Shown: positions 24,562 to 37,807, counted from the stretch's first letter. The stretch: DNA of 64,000 bases from Mallotus nudiflorus (GCA_947683625.1 CANTUR010001435.1:1-64000); one strand, 5' to 3'. Numbers and translations: made by a program. Notes: generated by a model from the letters alone, not told the origin.

Positions 24562-26727
24562 ATGTTTAGGCCCATGGATCTGATCGAGTGGCTTGGGCAC
24601 TTGGGCTTCAAATGGACGGTCGTGGCGGCATGGGTCGACCCACGGGGCCCACAATATATCAAATCGAAGCTGACTCAGAGGGCTATAGTGCGGGCCGTAA
24701 AGCTCATCTATAGCGATTTGTCTTTGGGCCCAAAGGCCCATATTTAGGCCCATGGATTTGATAGAGTGGGCTTGGGCACCTGGGCTTCAAATGGACGTTC
24801 GTGGCAGCATGGGTCGACCCACGGGGCCCATAATATATCAAATCGAAGCTGACTCAGAGGGCTATAGTGCGGACCATAAAGCCCATCTATAGCGATTTGT
24901 CTTTGGGCCCAAAGGCCCATGTTTAGGCCCATGGATTTGATAGAGTGGCCTTGGGCACATGGGCTTCAAATAGACGTTCGTGGCGGCATGGGTTGACCCA
25001 CGGGGCCCATAATATATCAAATCGAAGCTGACTCAGAGGGCTATAGTGCGGGCCATAAAGCCCATCTATAGCGATTTGTCTTTGGGCCCAAAAACCCATG
25101 TTTAGGCCCATGGATCTGATCGAGTGGGCTTGGGCACTTGGGATTCAAATGGACGGTCGTGGCGGCATGGGTCGACCCACGGGGCCCACAATATATCAAA
25201 TCGAAGCTGACTCAGAGGGCTATAGTGCGGGCCCTAAAGCCCATCTATAGCGTTTTGTCTTTGGGCCCAAAAACCCATGTTTAGGCCCATGGATTTGATA
25301 GAGTGGGCTTGGGCACTTGGGCTTTAAATGGACGTTCGTGGCGGCGTGGGTCGACCCACGGGGCCCATAATATATCAAATCAAAGCTAACTCAGAGGGCT
25401 ATAGTGCGGTCCATAAAGCCCATCTATAGCGATTTGTGTTTGGGCCCAAAAACCCATGTTTAGGCCCATGGATTTGAGAGATTGGGCTTGCGCACCTGGG
25501 CTTCAAATGGACGTTCGTGGCGGCGACGGTTGGCCCACGGGGCCCATAATATATCAAATCGAAGCTGACTCAGAGGGCTATAGTGCGGGCCATAAAGCCC
25601 ATCTATAGCGATTTGTCTTTGGGCCCAAAGACCCATGTTTAGGCCCATGGATTTGATAGAGTGGGCTTGGGCACCTGGGCTTCAAATGGACGTTCGTGGC
25701 GGCATGGGTCAACCCACGGGGCCCACAATATATCAAATCGAAGATGACTCAGAGGGCTATAGTGCGGGCCCCAAAACCCATCTATAGCGTTTTGTCTTTG
25801 GGCCCAAAAACTCATGTTTAGGCCCATGGATTTGATAGAGTGGGCTTGCGCACATGGGCTTCAAATGGACGTTCGTGGCGGCATCGGTGGACCCACAGCG
25901 CCCATAATATATCAAATCGAAGCTGACTCAGAGGGCTATAATGGGCGCTACAAACTGTGTCCGTAGCGGTTTAACTTCGGGCCTAAAAACCCATGTTTTC
26001 GGGCCCAAAAACCTAAGTTTAGGCCCATGGATTTGATTGTGGGCTTGCGCACTTGGGCTTGAAATGGACGTTCGTGGCGGCGACGGTTGACCGATGGGGC
26101 CCACAATATATCAAATCGAAGCTAACTCAGAGGGCTATAGTGCGGGCCATAAAGCCCATCTATAGCGATTTGTCTTTGGGCCCAAAAACCCATGTTTAGG
26201 CCCATGGATTTGATAGAGTGGGCTTGGGCACTTGGGCTTCAAATGGACGTTCGTGGCGGCATGGGTCGACCCACGGGGCCCATAATATATCAAATCGAAG
26301 CTGACTCAGAGGGCTATAGTACGGGCCATAAAGCCCATCTATAGCGATTTGTCTTTGGGCCCAAAAACCCATGTTTAGGCCCATGGATCTGATCGAGTGG
26401 GCTTGGGCACTTGGGCTTCAAATGGACGGTCGTGGCTGCATGGGTCGACCACGGGGCCCACAATATATCAAATCGAAGCTGACTCAGAGGGCTATAGTAC
26501 GGGCCACAAAGCCCATCTATAGCGATTTGTCTTTGGGCCCAAAGGCCCATGTTTAGGCCCATGGATTTGATAGAGTGGGCTTGGGCACCTGGGCTTCAAA
26601 TGGACGTTCGTGGCGGCATGGGTCGACCCACGGGGCCCATAATATATCAAATCGAAGCTGACTCAGAGGGCTATAGTGCGGGCCATAAAGCCCGTCTATA
26701 GCGATTTGTCTTTGGGCCCAAAAACCC
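24562..26727. repeat. 12-mer HOR unit, type A
   Basis: The order is m1-m6, m7/m11 hybrid (starting 25635), m12-m16. The m12 duplication is at 25976-26019. It matches 17008-19174 except for isolated changes. Confidence 0.85.
25976..26019. repeat. 22-bp tandem duplication in m12
   Basis: Exact counterpart of 18423-18466 at the 7,553-bp period. Confidence 0.9.
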
Positions 26728-27621
26728 ATGTTTAGGCCCATGGATCTGATCGAGTGGCTTGGGCACTTGGGCTTCAAATGGACGGTCGTGGCGGCATGGG
26801 TCGACCCACGGGGCCCACAATATATCAAATCGAAGCTGACTCAGAGGGCTATAGTGCGGGCCGTAAAGCTCATCTATAGCGATTTGTCTTTGGGCCCAAA
26901 GGCCCATATTTAGGCCCATGGATTTGATAGAGTGGGCTTGGGCACCTGGGCTTCAAATGGACGTTCGTGGCAGCATGGTTCGACCCACGGGGCCCATAAT
27001 ATATCAAATCGAAGCTGACTCAGAGGGCTATAGTGCGGACCATAAAGCCCATCTATAGCGATTTGTCTTTGGGCCCAAAGGCCCATGTTTAGGCCCATGG
27101 ATTTGATAGAGTGGCCTTGGGCACATGGGCTTCAAATAGACGTTCGTGGCGGCATGGGTTGACCCACGGGGCCCATAATATATCAAATCGAAGCTGACTC
27201 AGAGGGCTATAGTGCGGGCCATAAAGCCCATCTATAGCGATTTGTCTTTGGGCCCAAAAACCCATGTTTAGGCCCATGGATCTGATCGAGTGGGCTTGGG
27301 CACTTGGGATTCAAATGGACGGTCGTGGCGGCATGGGTCGACCCATGGGGCCCACAATATATCAAATCGAAGCTGACTCAGAGGGCTATAGTGCGGGCCA
27401 TAAAGCCCATCTATAGCGATTTGTCTTTGGGCCCAAAGGCCCATGTTTAGGCCCATGGATTTGATAGAGTGGGCTTGGGCACCTGGGCTTCAAATGGACG
27501 TTCGTGGCGGCATGGGTCGACCCACGGGGCCCATAATATATCAAATCGAAGCTGACTCAGAGGGCTATAGTGCGGGCCATAAAGCCCGTCTATAGCGATT
27601 TGTCTTTGGGCCCAAAAACCC
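26728..27621. repeat. 5-mer HOR unit
   Basis: The order is m1, m2, m3, m4/m15 hybrid, m16. It carries the same CAGCATGGTTCGACCC variant in m2 as 7343 and 19175, confirming descent from one ancestral unit. Confidence 0.85.
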
Positions 27622-29768
27622 ATGTTTAGGCCCATGGATCTGATCGAGTGGCTTGGGCACTTGGGCTTCAAATGGACGGTCGTCGCGGCATGGGTCGACC
27701 CACGGGGCCCACAATATATCAAATCGAAGCTGACTCAGAGGGCTATAGTGCGGGCCATAAAGCTCATCTATAGCGATTTGTCTTTGGGCCCAAAGGCCCA
27801 TATTTAGGCCCATGGATTTGATAGAGTGGGCTTGGGCACCTGGGCTTCAAATGGACGTTCGTGGCAGCATGGGTCGACCCACGGGGCCCATAATATATCA
27901 AATCGAAGCTGACTCAGAGGGCTATAGTGCGGACCATAAAGCCCATCTATAGCGATTTGTCTTTGGGCCCAAAGGCCCATGTTTAGGCCCATGGATTTGA
28001 TAGAGTGGCCTTGGGCACATGGGCTTCAAATAGACGTTCGTGGCGGCATGGGTTGACCCACGGGGCCCATAATATATCAAATCGAAGCTGACTCAGAGGG
28101 CTATAGTGCGGGCCATAAAGCCCATCTATAGCGATTTGTCTTTGGGCCCAAAAACCCATGTTTAGGCCCATGGATCTGATCGAGTGGGCTTGGGCACTTG
28201 GGATTCAAATGGACGGTCGTGGCGGCATGGGTCGACCCACGGGGCCCATAATATATCAAATCGAAGCTGACTCAGAGGGCTATAGTGCGGGCCCTAAAGC
28301 CCATCTATAGCGTTTTGTCTTTGGGCCCAAAAACCCATGTTTAGGCCCATGGATTTGATAGAGTGGGCTTGGGCACTTGGGCTTTAAATGGACGTTCGTG
28401 GCGGCGTGGGTCGACCCACGGGGCCCATAATATATCAAATCAAAGCTGACTCAGAGGGCTATAGTGCGGTCCATAAAGCCCATCTATAGCGATTTGTGTT
28501 TGGGCCCAAAAACCCATGTTTAGGCCCATGGATTTAAGAGATTGGGCTTGCGCACCTGGGCTTCAAATGGACGTTCGTGGCGGCGACGGTCGGCCCACTG
28601 GCCCCATAATATATCAAATCGAAGCTGACTCAGAGGGCTATAGTGCAGGCCATAAAGCCCATCTATAGCGATTTGTCTTTGGGCCCAAAGACCCATGTTT
28701 AGGCCCATGGATTTGATAGAGTGGGCTTGGGCACCTGGGCTTCAAATGGACGTTCGTGGCGGCATGGGTCGACCCACGGGGCCCATAATATATCAAATCG
28801 AAGCTGACTCAGAGGGCTATAGTGCGGGCCATAAAGCCCATCTATAGCGATTTGTCTTTGGGCCCAAAAACCCATGTTTAGGCCCATGGATCTGATCGAG
28901 TGGGCTTGCGTACTTGGGATTCAAATGGACGGTCGTGGCGGCATGGGTCGACCCACGGGGCCCACAATATATCAAATCGAAGCTGACTCAGAGGGCTATA
29001 GTGCGGGCCCTAAAGCCCATCTATAGCGTTTTGTCTTTGGGCCCAAAAACCCATGTTTAGGCCCATGGATTTGATAGAGTGGGCTTGCGCACATGGGCTT
29101 CAAATGGACGTTCGTGGCGGCATCGGTGGACCCACGGGGCCCATAATATATCAAATCGAAGCTGACTCAGAGGGCTATAATGGGCGCTACACACTGCGTC
29201 TGTAGCGGTTTAACTTCGGGCCCAAAAGACCCATGTTTAGGCCCATGGATTTGATAGAGTGGGCTTGGGCACCTGGGCTTCAAATGGACGTTCGTGGCGG
29301 GATGGGTTGACCCACGGGGCCCATAATATATCAAATCGAAGCTGACTCAGAGGGCTATAGTGCGGGCCATAAAGCCCATCTATAGCGATTTGTCTTTGGG
29401 CCCAAAAACCCATGTTTAGGCCCATGGATCTGATCGAGTGGGCTTGGGCACTTGGGCTTCAAATGGACGGTCGTGGCTGCATGGGTTGACCACGGGGCCC
29501 ACAATATATCAAATCGAAGCTGACTCAGAGGGCTATAGTGCGGGCCATAAAGCCCATCTATAGCGATTTGTCTTTGGGCCCAAAGGCCCATGTTTAGGCC
29601 CATGGATTTGATAGAGTGGGCTTGGGCACCTGGGCTTCAAATGGACGTTCGTGGCGGCATGGGTCGACCCACGGGGCCCATAATATATCAAATCGAAGCT
29701 GACTCAGAGGGCTATAGTGCGGGCCATAAAGCCCGTCTATAGCGATTTGTCTTTGGGCCCAAAAACCC
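27622..29768. repeat. 12-mer HOR unit, type B
   Basis: The order is m1-m10, m15, m16. It matches 20069-22215 with GGTCGTCGCGG in m1, but has CGACCCACGG where the earlier copy has CGACCCATGG. Confidence 0.85.
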
Positions 29769-32114
29769 ATGTTTAGGCCCATGGATCTGATCGAGTGGCT
29801 TGGGCACTTGGGCTTCAAATGGACGATCGTGGCGGCATGGGTCGACCCACGGGGCCCACAATATATCAAATCGAAGCTGACTCAGAGGGCTATAGTGCGG
29901 GCCGTAAAACTCATCTATAGCGATTTGTCTTTGGGCCCAAAGGCCCATATTTAGGCCCATGGATTTGATAGAGTGGGCTTGGGCACCTGGGCTTCAAATG
30001 GACGTTCGTTGGCAGCATGGGTCGACCCACGGGGCCCATAATATATCAAATCGAAGCTGACTCAGAGGGCTATAGTGCGGACCATAAAGCCCATCTATAG
30101 CGATTTGTCTTTGGGCCCAAAGGCCCATGTTTAGGCCCATGGATTTGATAGAGTGGCCTTGGGCACATGGGCTTCAAATAGACGTTCGTGGCGGCATGGG
30201 TTGACCCACGGGGCCCATAATATATCAAATCGAAGCTGACTCAGAGGGCTATAGTGCGGGCCATAAAGCCCATCTATAGCGATTTGTCTTTGGGCCCAAA
30301 AACCCATGTTTAGGCCCATGGATCTGATCGAGTGGGCTTGGGCACTTGGGATTCAAATGGACGGTCGTGGCGGCATGGGTCGACCCACGGGGCCCACAAT
30401 ATATCAAATCGAAGCTGACTCAGAGGGCTATAGTGCGGGCCCTAAAGCCCATCTATAGCGTTTTGTCTTTGGGCCCAAAAACCCATGTTTAGGCCCATGG
30501 ATTTGATAGAGTGGGCTTGGGCACTTGGGCTTTAAATGGACGTTCGTGGCGGCGTGGGTCGACCCACGGGACCCATAATATATCAAATCAAAGCTGACTC
30601 AGAGGGCTATAGTGCGGTCCATAAAGCCCATCTATAGCGATTTGTGTTTGGGCCCAAAAACCCATGTTTAGGCCCATGGATTTGAGAGATTGGGCTTGCG
30701 CACCTGGGCTTCAAATGGACGTTCGTGGCGGCGACGGTCGGCCCATGGGGCTCATAATATATCAAATCGAAGCTGACTCAGAGGGCTATAGTGCGGGCCA
30801 TAAAGCCCATCTATAGCGATTTGTCTTTGGGCCCAAAAACCCATGTTTAGGCCCATGGATCTGATCGAGTGGGCTTGGGTACTTGGGATTCAAATGGACG
30901 GTCGTGGCGGCATGGGTCGACCCACGGGGCCCACAATATATCAAATCGAAGCTGACTCAGAGGGCTATAGTGCGGGCCATAAAGCCCATCTATAGCGATT
31001 TGTCTTTGGGCCCAAAAACCCATGTTTAGGCCCATGGATCTGATCGAGTGGGCTTGGGCACTTGGGCTTCAAATGGACGTTTGTGGCGGCATGGGTCAAC
31101 CCACGGGGCCCACAATATATCAAATCGAAGATGACTCAGAGGGCTATAGTGCGGGCCCCAAAGCCCATCTATAGCGTTTTGTCTTTGGGCCCAAAAACCC
31201 ATGTTTAGGCCCATGGATTTGATAGAGTGGGCTTGCGCACATGGGCTTCAAATGGACGTTCGTGGCGGCATCGGTGGACCCACAGCGCCCATAATATATC
31301 AAATCGAAGCTGACTCAAAGGGCTATAATGGGCGCTACAAACTGCGTCCGTAGCGGTTTAACTTCGGGCCTAAAAACCCATGTTTTCGGGCCCAAAAACC
31401 TAAGTTTAGGCCCATGGATTTTATTGTGGGCTTGCGCACTTGGGCTTGAAATGGACGTTCGTGGCGGCGACGGTTGACCGATGGGGCCCACAATATATCA
31501 AATCGAAGCTAACTCAGAGGGCTATAGTGCGGGCCATAAAGCCCATCTATAGCGATTTGTCTTTGGGCCCAAAAACCCATGTTTAGGCCCATGGATTTGA
31601 TAGAGTGGGCTTGGGCACTTGGGCTTCAAATGGACGTTCGTGGCGGCATGGGTCGACCCACGGGGCCCATAATATATCAAATCGAAGCTGACTCAGAGGG
31701 CTATAGTATGGGCCATAAAGCCCATCTATAGCGATTTGTCTTTGGGCCCAAAAACCCATGTTTAGGCCCATGGATCTGATCGAGTGGGCTTGGGCACTTG
31801 GGCTTCAAATGGACGGTCGTGGCTGCATGGGTCGACCACGGGGCCCACAATATATCAAATCGAAGCTGACTCAGAGGGCTATAGTGCGGGCCATAAAGCC
31901 CATCTATAGCGATTTGTCTTTGGGCCCAAAGGCCCATGTTTAGGCCCATGGATTTGATAGAGTGCGCTTGGGCACCTGGGCTTCAAATGGACGTTCGTGG
32001 CGGCATGGGTCGACCCACGGGGCCCATAATATATCAAATCGAAGCTGACTCAGAGGGCTATAGTGCGGACCATAAAGCCCGTCTATAGCGATTTTTCTTT
32101 GGGCCCAAAAACCC
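29769..32114. repeat. 13-mer HOR unit
   Basis: The order is m1-m6, m8, m11-m16. It pairs with 22216-24561. Private changes are the inserted T near 30010 and TATGGGCC for TACGGGCC near 31689. The last monomer (m16, 31936) already has GATTTTTCTTT, typical of the downstream 2.88-kb units. Confidence 0.84.
31363..31406. repeat. 22-bp tandem duplication in m12
   Basis: Counterpart of 23809-23852 at the 7,554-bp offset. Confidence 0.9.
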
Positions 32115-32650
32115 ATGTTTAGGCCCATGGATCTGATCGAGTGGCTTGGGCACTTGGGCTTCAAATGGACGGTCGTGGCGGCATGGGTCGACCCACGGGG
32201 CCCACAATATATCAAATCGAAGCTGACTCAGAGGGCTATAGTGCGGGCCATAAAGCTCATCTATAGCGATTTGTCTTTGGGCCCAAAGGCCCATATTTAG
32301 GCCCATGGATTTGATAGAGTGGGCTTGGGCACCTGGGCTTCAAATGGACGTTCGTGGCAGCATGGGTCGACCCACGGGGCCCATAATATATCAAATCGAA
32401 GCTGACTCAGAGGGCTATAGTGCGGGCCATAAAGCCCATCTATAGCGATTTGTCTTTGGGCCCAAAGGCCCATGTTTAGGCCCATGGATTTGTTAGAGTG
32501 GCCTTGGGCACATGGGCTTCAAATAGACGTTCGTGGCGGCATGGGTTGACCCACGGGGCCCATAATATATCAAAGCGAAGCTGACTCAGAGGGCTATAGT
32601 GCGGGCCATAAAGCCCATCTATAGCGATTTGTCTTTGGGCCCAAAAACCC

Positions 32651-32829
32651 ATGTTTAGGCCCATGGATCTGATCGAGTGGGCTTGGGCACTTGGGATTCA
32701 AATGGACGGTCGTGGCGGCATGGGTCGACCCACGGGGCCCATAATATATCAAATCGAAGCTGACTCAGAGGGCTATAGTGCGGGCCATAAAGCCCATCTA
32801 TAGCGATTTGTCTTTGGGTCCAAAGGCCC
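32651..32829. repeat. Hybrid monomer m4 head / m2 tail
   Basis: It begins as m4 (GATCGAGTGGGC, GGGATTC, GACGGTCG). By about 32,740 it has the m2 tail (CATAAT, GGGCCATAAAG, GATTTGTCTTTGG, AAAGGCCC) instead of the m4 tail (CACAAT, GGGCCCTAAAG, GCGTTTTGAC). The switch lies between roughly 32,715 and 32,745. The next monomer starts as m3, the natural successor of m2. Confidence 0.82.
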
Positions 32830-33008
32830 ATGTTTAGGCCCATGGATTTGATAGAGTGGCCTTGGGCACATGGGCATCAAATGGACGTTCGTGGCGGCAT
32901 GGGTCGACCCACGGGGCCCATAATATATCAAATCGAAGCTGACTCAGAGGGCTATAGTACGGGCCATAAAGCCCATCTATAGCGATTTGTCTTTGGGCCC
33001 AAAAACCC
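32830..33008. repeat. Hybrid monomer m3 head / m14 tail
   Basis: It starts with the m3 mark GTGGCCTTGGGCACATGGGC. It then changes to ATGGACGTTCG, GGGTCGACCC and TACGGGCC, the marks of m14. At the join the usual CTTCAAATGG reads CATCAAATGG, with a private A at 32876. m15 and m16 follow, as expected after m14. Confidence 0.84.
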
Positions 33009-33365
33009 ATGTTTAGGCCCATGGATCTGATCGAGTGGGCTTGGGCACTTGGGCTTCAAATGGACGGTCGTGGCTGCATGGGTCGACCACGGGGCCCACA
33101 ATATATCAAATCGAAGCTGACTCAGAGGGCTATAGTGCGGGCCATAAAGCCCATCTATAGCGATTTGTCTTTGGGCCCAAAGGCCCATGTTTAGGCCCAT
33201 GGATTTGATAGAGTGCGCTTGGGCACCTGGGCTTCAAATGGACGTTCGTGGCGGCATGGGTCGACCCACGGGGCCCATAATATATCAAATCGAAGCTGAC
33301 TCAGAGGGCTATAGTGCGGACCATAAAGCCCATCTATAGCGATTTTTCTTTGGGCCCAAAAACCC

Positions 33366-36248
33366 ATGTTTAGGCCCATGGATCTGATCGAGTGGCTTGG
33401 GCACTTGGGCTTCAAATGGACGGTCGTGGCGGCATGGGTCGACCCACGGGGCCCACAATATATCAAATCGAAGCTGACTCAGAGGGCTATAGTGCGGGCC
33501 ATAAAGCTCATCTATAGCGATTTGTCTTTGGGCCCAAAGGCCCATATTTAGGCCCATGGATTTGATAGAGTGGGCTTGGGCACCTGGGCTTCAAATGGAC
33601 GTTCGTGGCAGCATGGGTCGACCCACGGGGCCCATAATATATCAAATCGAAGCTGACTCAGAGGGCTATAGTGCGGGCCATAAAGCCCATCTATAGCGAT
33701 TTGTCTTTGGGCCCAAAGGCCCATGTTTAGGCCCATGGATTTGATAGAGTGGCCTTGGGCACATGGGCTTCAAATAGACGTTCGTGGCGGCATGGGTTGA
33801 CCCACGGGGCCCATAATATATCAAATCGAAGCTGACTCAGAGGGCTATAGTGCGGGCCATAAAGCCCATCTATAGCGATTTGTCTTTGGGCCCAAAAACC
33901 CATGTTTAGGCCCATGGATCTGATCGAGTGGGCTTGGGCACTTGGGATTCAAATGGACGGTCGTGGCGGCATGGGTCGACCCACGGGGCCCACAATATAT
34001 CAAATCGAAGCTGACTCAGAGGGCTATAGTGCGGGCCCTAAAGCCCATCTATAGCGTTTTGACTTTGGGCCCAAAAACCCATGTTTAGGCCCATGGATTT
34101 GATAGAGTGGGCTTGGGCACTTGGGCTTTAAATGGACGTTCGTGGCGGCGTGGGTCGACCCACGGGGCCCATAATATATCAAATCAAAGCTGACTCAGAG
34201 GGCTATAGTGCGGTCCATAAAGCCCATCTATAGCGATTTGTGTTTTGGCCCAAAAACCCATGTTTAGGCCCATGGATTTGAGAGATTGGGCTTGCGCACC
34301 TGGGCTTCAAATGGACGTTCGTGGCGGCGACGGTCGACCCACGGGGCCCATAATATATCAAATCGAAGCTGACTCAGAGGGCTATAGTACAGGCCATAAA
34401 GCCCATCTATAGCGATTTGTCTTTGGGCCCAAAGACCCATGTTTAGGCCCATGGATTTGATAGAGTGGGCTTGGGCACCTGGGCTTCAAATGGACGTTCG
34501 TGGCGGCATGGGTCGACCCACGGGGCCCATAATATATCAAATCGAAGCTGACTCAGAGGGCTATAGTGCGGGCCATAAAGCCCATCTATAGCGATTTGTC
34601 TTTGGGCCCAAAAACCCATGTTTAGGCCCATGGATCTGATCGAGTGGGCTTGGGTACTTGGGATTCAAATGGACGGTCGTGGCGGCATGGGTCGACCCAC
34701 GGGGCCCACAATATATCAAATCGAAGCTGACTCAGAGGGCTATAGTGCGGGCCCTAAAGCCCATCTATAGCGTTTTGTCTTTGGGCCCAAAAACCCATGT
34801 TTAGGCCCATGGATTTGATAGAGTGGGCTTGCGCACATGGGCTTCAAATGGACGTTCGTGGCGGCATCGGTGGACCCACGGGGCCCATAATATATCAAAT
34901 CGAAGCTGACTCAGAGGGCTATAATGGGCGCTACACACTGCGTCTGTAGCGGTTTAACTTCGGGCCCAAAAGACCCATGTTTAGGCCCATGGATTTGATA
35001 GAGTGGGCTTGGGCACCTGGGCTTCAAATGGACGTTCGTGGCGGGATGGGTCGACCCACGGGGCCCATAATATATCAAATCGAAGCTGACTCAGAGGGCT
35101 ATAGTGCGGGCCATAAAGCCCATCTATAGCGATTTGTCTTTGGGCCCAAAAACCCATGTTTAGGCCCATGGATCTGATCGAGTGGGCTTGGGCACTTGGG
35201 CTTCAAATGGACGTTTGTGGCGGCATGGGTCAACCCACGGGGCCCACAATATATCAAATCGAAGATGACTCAGAGGGCTATAGTGCGGGCCCCAAAGCCC
35301 ATCTATAGCGTTTTGTCTTTGGGCCCAAAAACCCATGTTTAGGCCCATGGATTTGATAGAGTGGGCTTGCGCACATGGGCTTCAAATGGACGTTCGTGGC
35401 GGCATCGGTGGACCCACAGCGCCCATAATATATCAAATCGAAGCTGACTCAGAGGGCTATAATGGGCGCTACAAACTGCGTCCGTAGCGGTTTAACTTCG
35501 GGCCTAAAAACCCATGTTTTCGGGCCCAAAAACCTAAGTTTAGGCCCATGGATTTTATTGTGGGCTTGCGCACTTGGGCTTGAAATGGACGTTCGTGGCG
35601 GCGACGGTTGACCGATGGCTCCCACAATATATCAAATCGAAGCTAACTCAGAGGGCTATAGTGCGGGCCATAAAGCCCATCTATAGCGATTTGTCTTTGG
35701 GCCCAAAAACCCATGTTTAGGCCCATGGATTTGATAGAGTGGGCTTGGGCACTTGGGCTTCAAATGGACGTTCGTGGCGGCATGGGTCGACCCACGGGGC
35801 CCATAATATATCAAATCGAAGCTGACTCAGAGGGCTATAGTACGGGCCATAAAGCCCATCTATAGCGATTTGTCTTTGGGCCCAAAAACCCATGTTTAGG
35901 CCCATGGATCTGATCGAGTGGGCTTGGGCACTTGGGCTTCAAATGGACGGTCGTGGCTGCATGGGTCGACCACGGGGCCCACAATATATCAAATCGAAGC
36001 TGACTCAGAGGGCTATAGTGCGGGCCATAAAGCCCATCTATAGCGATTTGTCTTTGGGCCCAAAGGCCCATGTTTAGGCCCATGGATTTGATAGAGTGCG
36101 CTTGGGCACCTGGGCTTCAAATGGACGTTCGTGGCGGCATGGGTCGACCCACGGGGCCCATAATATATCAAATCGAAGCTGACTCAGAGGGCTATAGTGC
36201 GGAACATAAAGCCCGTCTATAGCGATTTTTCTTTGGGCCCAAAAACCC
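33366..36248. repeat. 16-mer HOR, 2883 bp, copy a
   Basis: Complete m1-m16 order. The m12 duplication is at 35497-35540. It differs from the next copy at few sites. Private features include GATGGCTCCCAC for GATGGGGCCCAC near 35615 and TACAGGCC for GCAGGCC near 34389. The 16-mer order equals type-B m1-m10 joined to m11-m16 of the 13-mer, so it probably arose by recombination between those units. Confidence 0.9.
35497..35540. repeat. 22-bp tandem duplication in m12
   Basis: Copy in 16-mer HOR copy a. It is followed by m13 with the private CGATGGCTCCCAC. Confidence 0.9.
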
Positions 36249-37031
36249 ATGTTTAGGCCCATGGATCTGATCGAGTGGCTTGGGCACTTGGGCTTCAAAT
36301 GGACGGTCGTGGCGGCATGGGTCGACCCACGGGGCCCACAATATATCAAATCGAAGCTGACTCAGAGGGCTATAGTGCGGGCCATAAAGCTCATCTATAG
36401 CGATTTGTCTTTGGGCCCAAAGGCCCATATTTAGGCCCATGGATTTGATAGAGTGGGCTTGGGCACCTGGGCTTCAAATGGACGTTCGTGGCAGCATGGG
36501 TCGACCCACGGGGCCCAGAATATATCAAATCGAAGCTGACTCAGAGGGCTATAGTGCGGGCCATAAAGCCCATCTATAGCGATTTGTCTTTGGGCCCAAA
36601 GGCCCATGTTTAGGCCCATGGATTTGATAGAGTGGCCTTGGGCACATGGGCTTCAAATAGACGTTCGTGGCGGCATGGGTTGACCCACGGGGCCCATAAT
36701 ATATCAAATCGAAGCTGACTCAGAGGGCTATAGTGCGGGCCATAAAGCCCATCTATAGCGATTTGTCTTTGGGCCCAAAAACCCATGTTTAGGCCCATGG
36801 ATCTGATCGAGTGGGCTTGGGCACTTGGGATTCAAATGGACGGTCGTGGCGGCATGGGTCGACCCACGGGGCCCACAATATATCAAATCGAAGCTGACTC
36901 AGAGGGCTATAGTGCGGGCCCTAAAGCCCATCTATAGCGTTTTGACTTTGGGCCCAAAAACCCATGTTTAGGCCCATGGATTTGATAGAGTGGGCTTGGG
37001 CACTTGGGCTTTAAATGGACGTTCGTGGCGG

Positions 37032-37047
37032 CGTGGGTCGACCCACG
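37032..37047. other. 16-bp perfect palindrome in class m5 (example)
   Basis: Class m5 carries GGCGTGGG instead of GGCATGGG. This extends the usual 12-bp dyad to CGTGGGTCGACCCACG, which equals its own reverse complement. The same form recurs once per HOR wherever m5 is present, for example near 34149, 39915 and 46218. It is the longest perfect dyad I found that recurs as a class feature. Confidence 0.9.
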
Positions 37048-37807
37048 GGGCCCATAATATATCAAATCAAAGCTGACTCAGAGGGCTATAGTGCGGTCCA
37101 TAAAGCCCATCTATAGCGATTTGTGTTTTGGCCCAAAAACCCATGTTTAGGCCCATGGATTTGAGAGATTGGGCTTGCGCACCTGGGCTTCAAATGGACG
37201 TTCGTGGCGGCGACGGTCGACCCACGGGGCCCATAATATATCAAATCGAAGTTGACTCAGAGGGCTATAGTGCAGGCCATAAAGCCCATCTATAGCGATT
37301 TGTCTTTGGGCCCAAAGACCCATGTTTAGGCCCATGGATTTGATAGAGTGGGCTTGGGCACCTGGGCTTCAAATGGATGTTCGTGGCGGCATGGGTCGAC
37401 CCACGGGGCCCATAATATATCAAATCGAAGCTGACTCAGAGGGCTATAGTGCGGGCCATAAAGCCCATCTATAGCGATTTGTCTTTGGGCCCAAAAACCC
37501 ATGTTTAGGCCCATGGATCTGATCGAGTGGGCTTGGGTACTTGGGATTCAAATGGACGGTCGTGGCGGCATGGGTCGACCCACGGGGCCCACAATATATC
37601 AAATCGAAGCTGACTCAGAGGGCTATAGTGCGGGCCCTAAAGCCCATCTATAGCGTTTTGTCTTTGGGCCCAAAAACCCATGTTTAGGCCCATGGATTTG
37701 ATAGAGTGGGCTTGCGCACATGGGCTTCAAATGGACGTTCGTGGCGGCATCGGTGGACCCACGGGGCCCATAATATATCAAATCGAAGCTGACTCAGAGG
37801 GCTATAA

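Larger units (their letters stand above)
24382..31935. repeat. 7.553-kb super-repeat, copy 2
   Basis: Near-identical repeat of 16829-24381, one base longer through an inserted T near 30010 (CGTTCGTTGGCAGC) balanced against other single-base differences. It contains units 24562-26727 (12, type A), 26728-27621 (5), 27622-29768 (12, type B) and 29769-32114 (13). Beyond it a third copy continues only to about 32,090, where GATTTTTCTTT marks entry into the 2.88-kb family. Confidence 0.9.
32115..33365. repeat. Rearranged 7-mer HOR unit with two register shifts
   Basis: The order is m1 (32115), m2 (32293), m3 (32472), m4/m2 hybrid (32651), m3/m14 hybrid (32830), m15 (33009), m16 (33187). It is a collapsed 16-mer: after m4 it steps back to m2-m3, then forward to m14. 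Private substitutions cluster here: TTTGTTAGAG near 32492, CAAAGCGAAG near 32574, GGGTCCAAAGG near 32819 and GGGCATCAAA at 32876. Confidence 0.85.
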
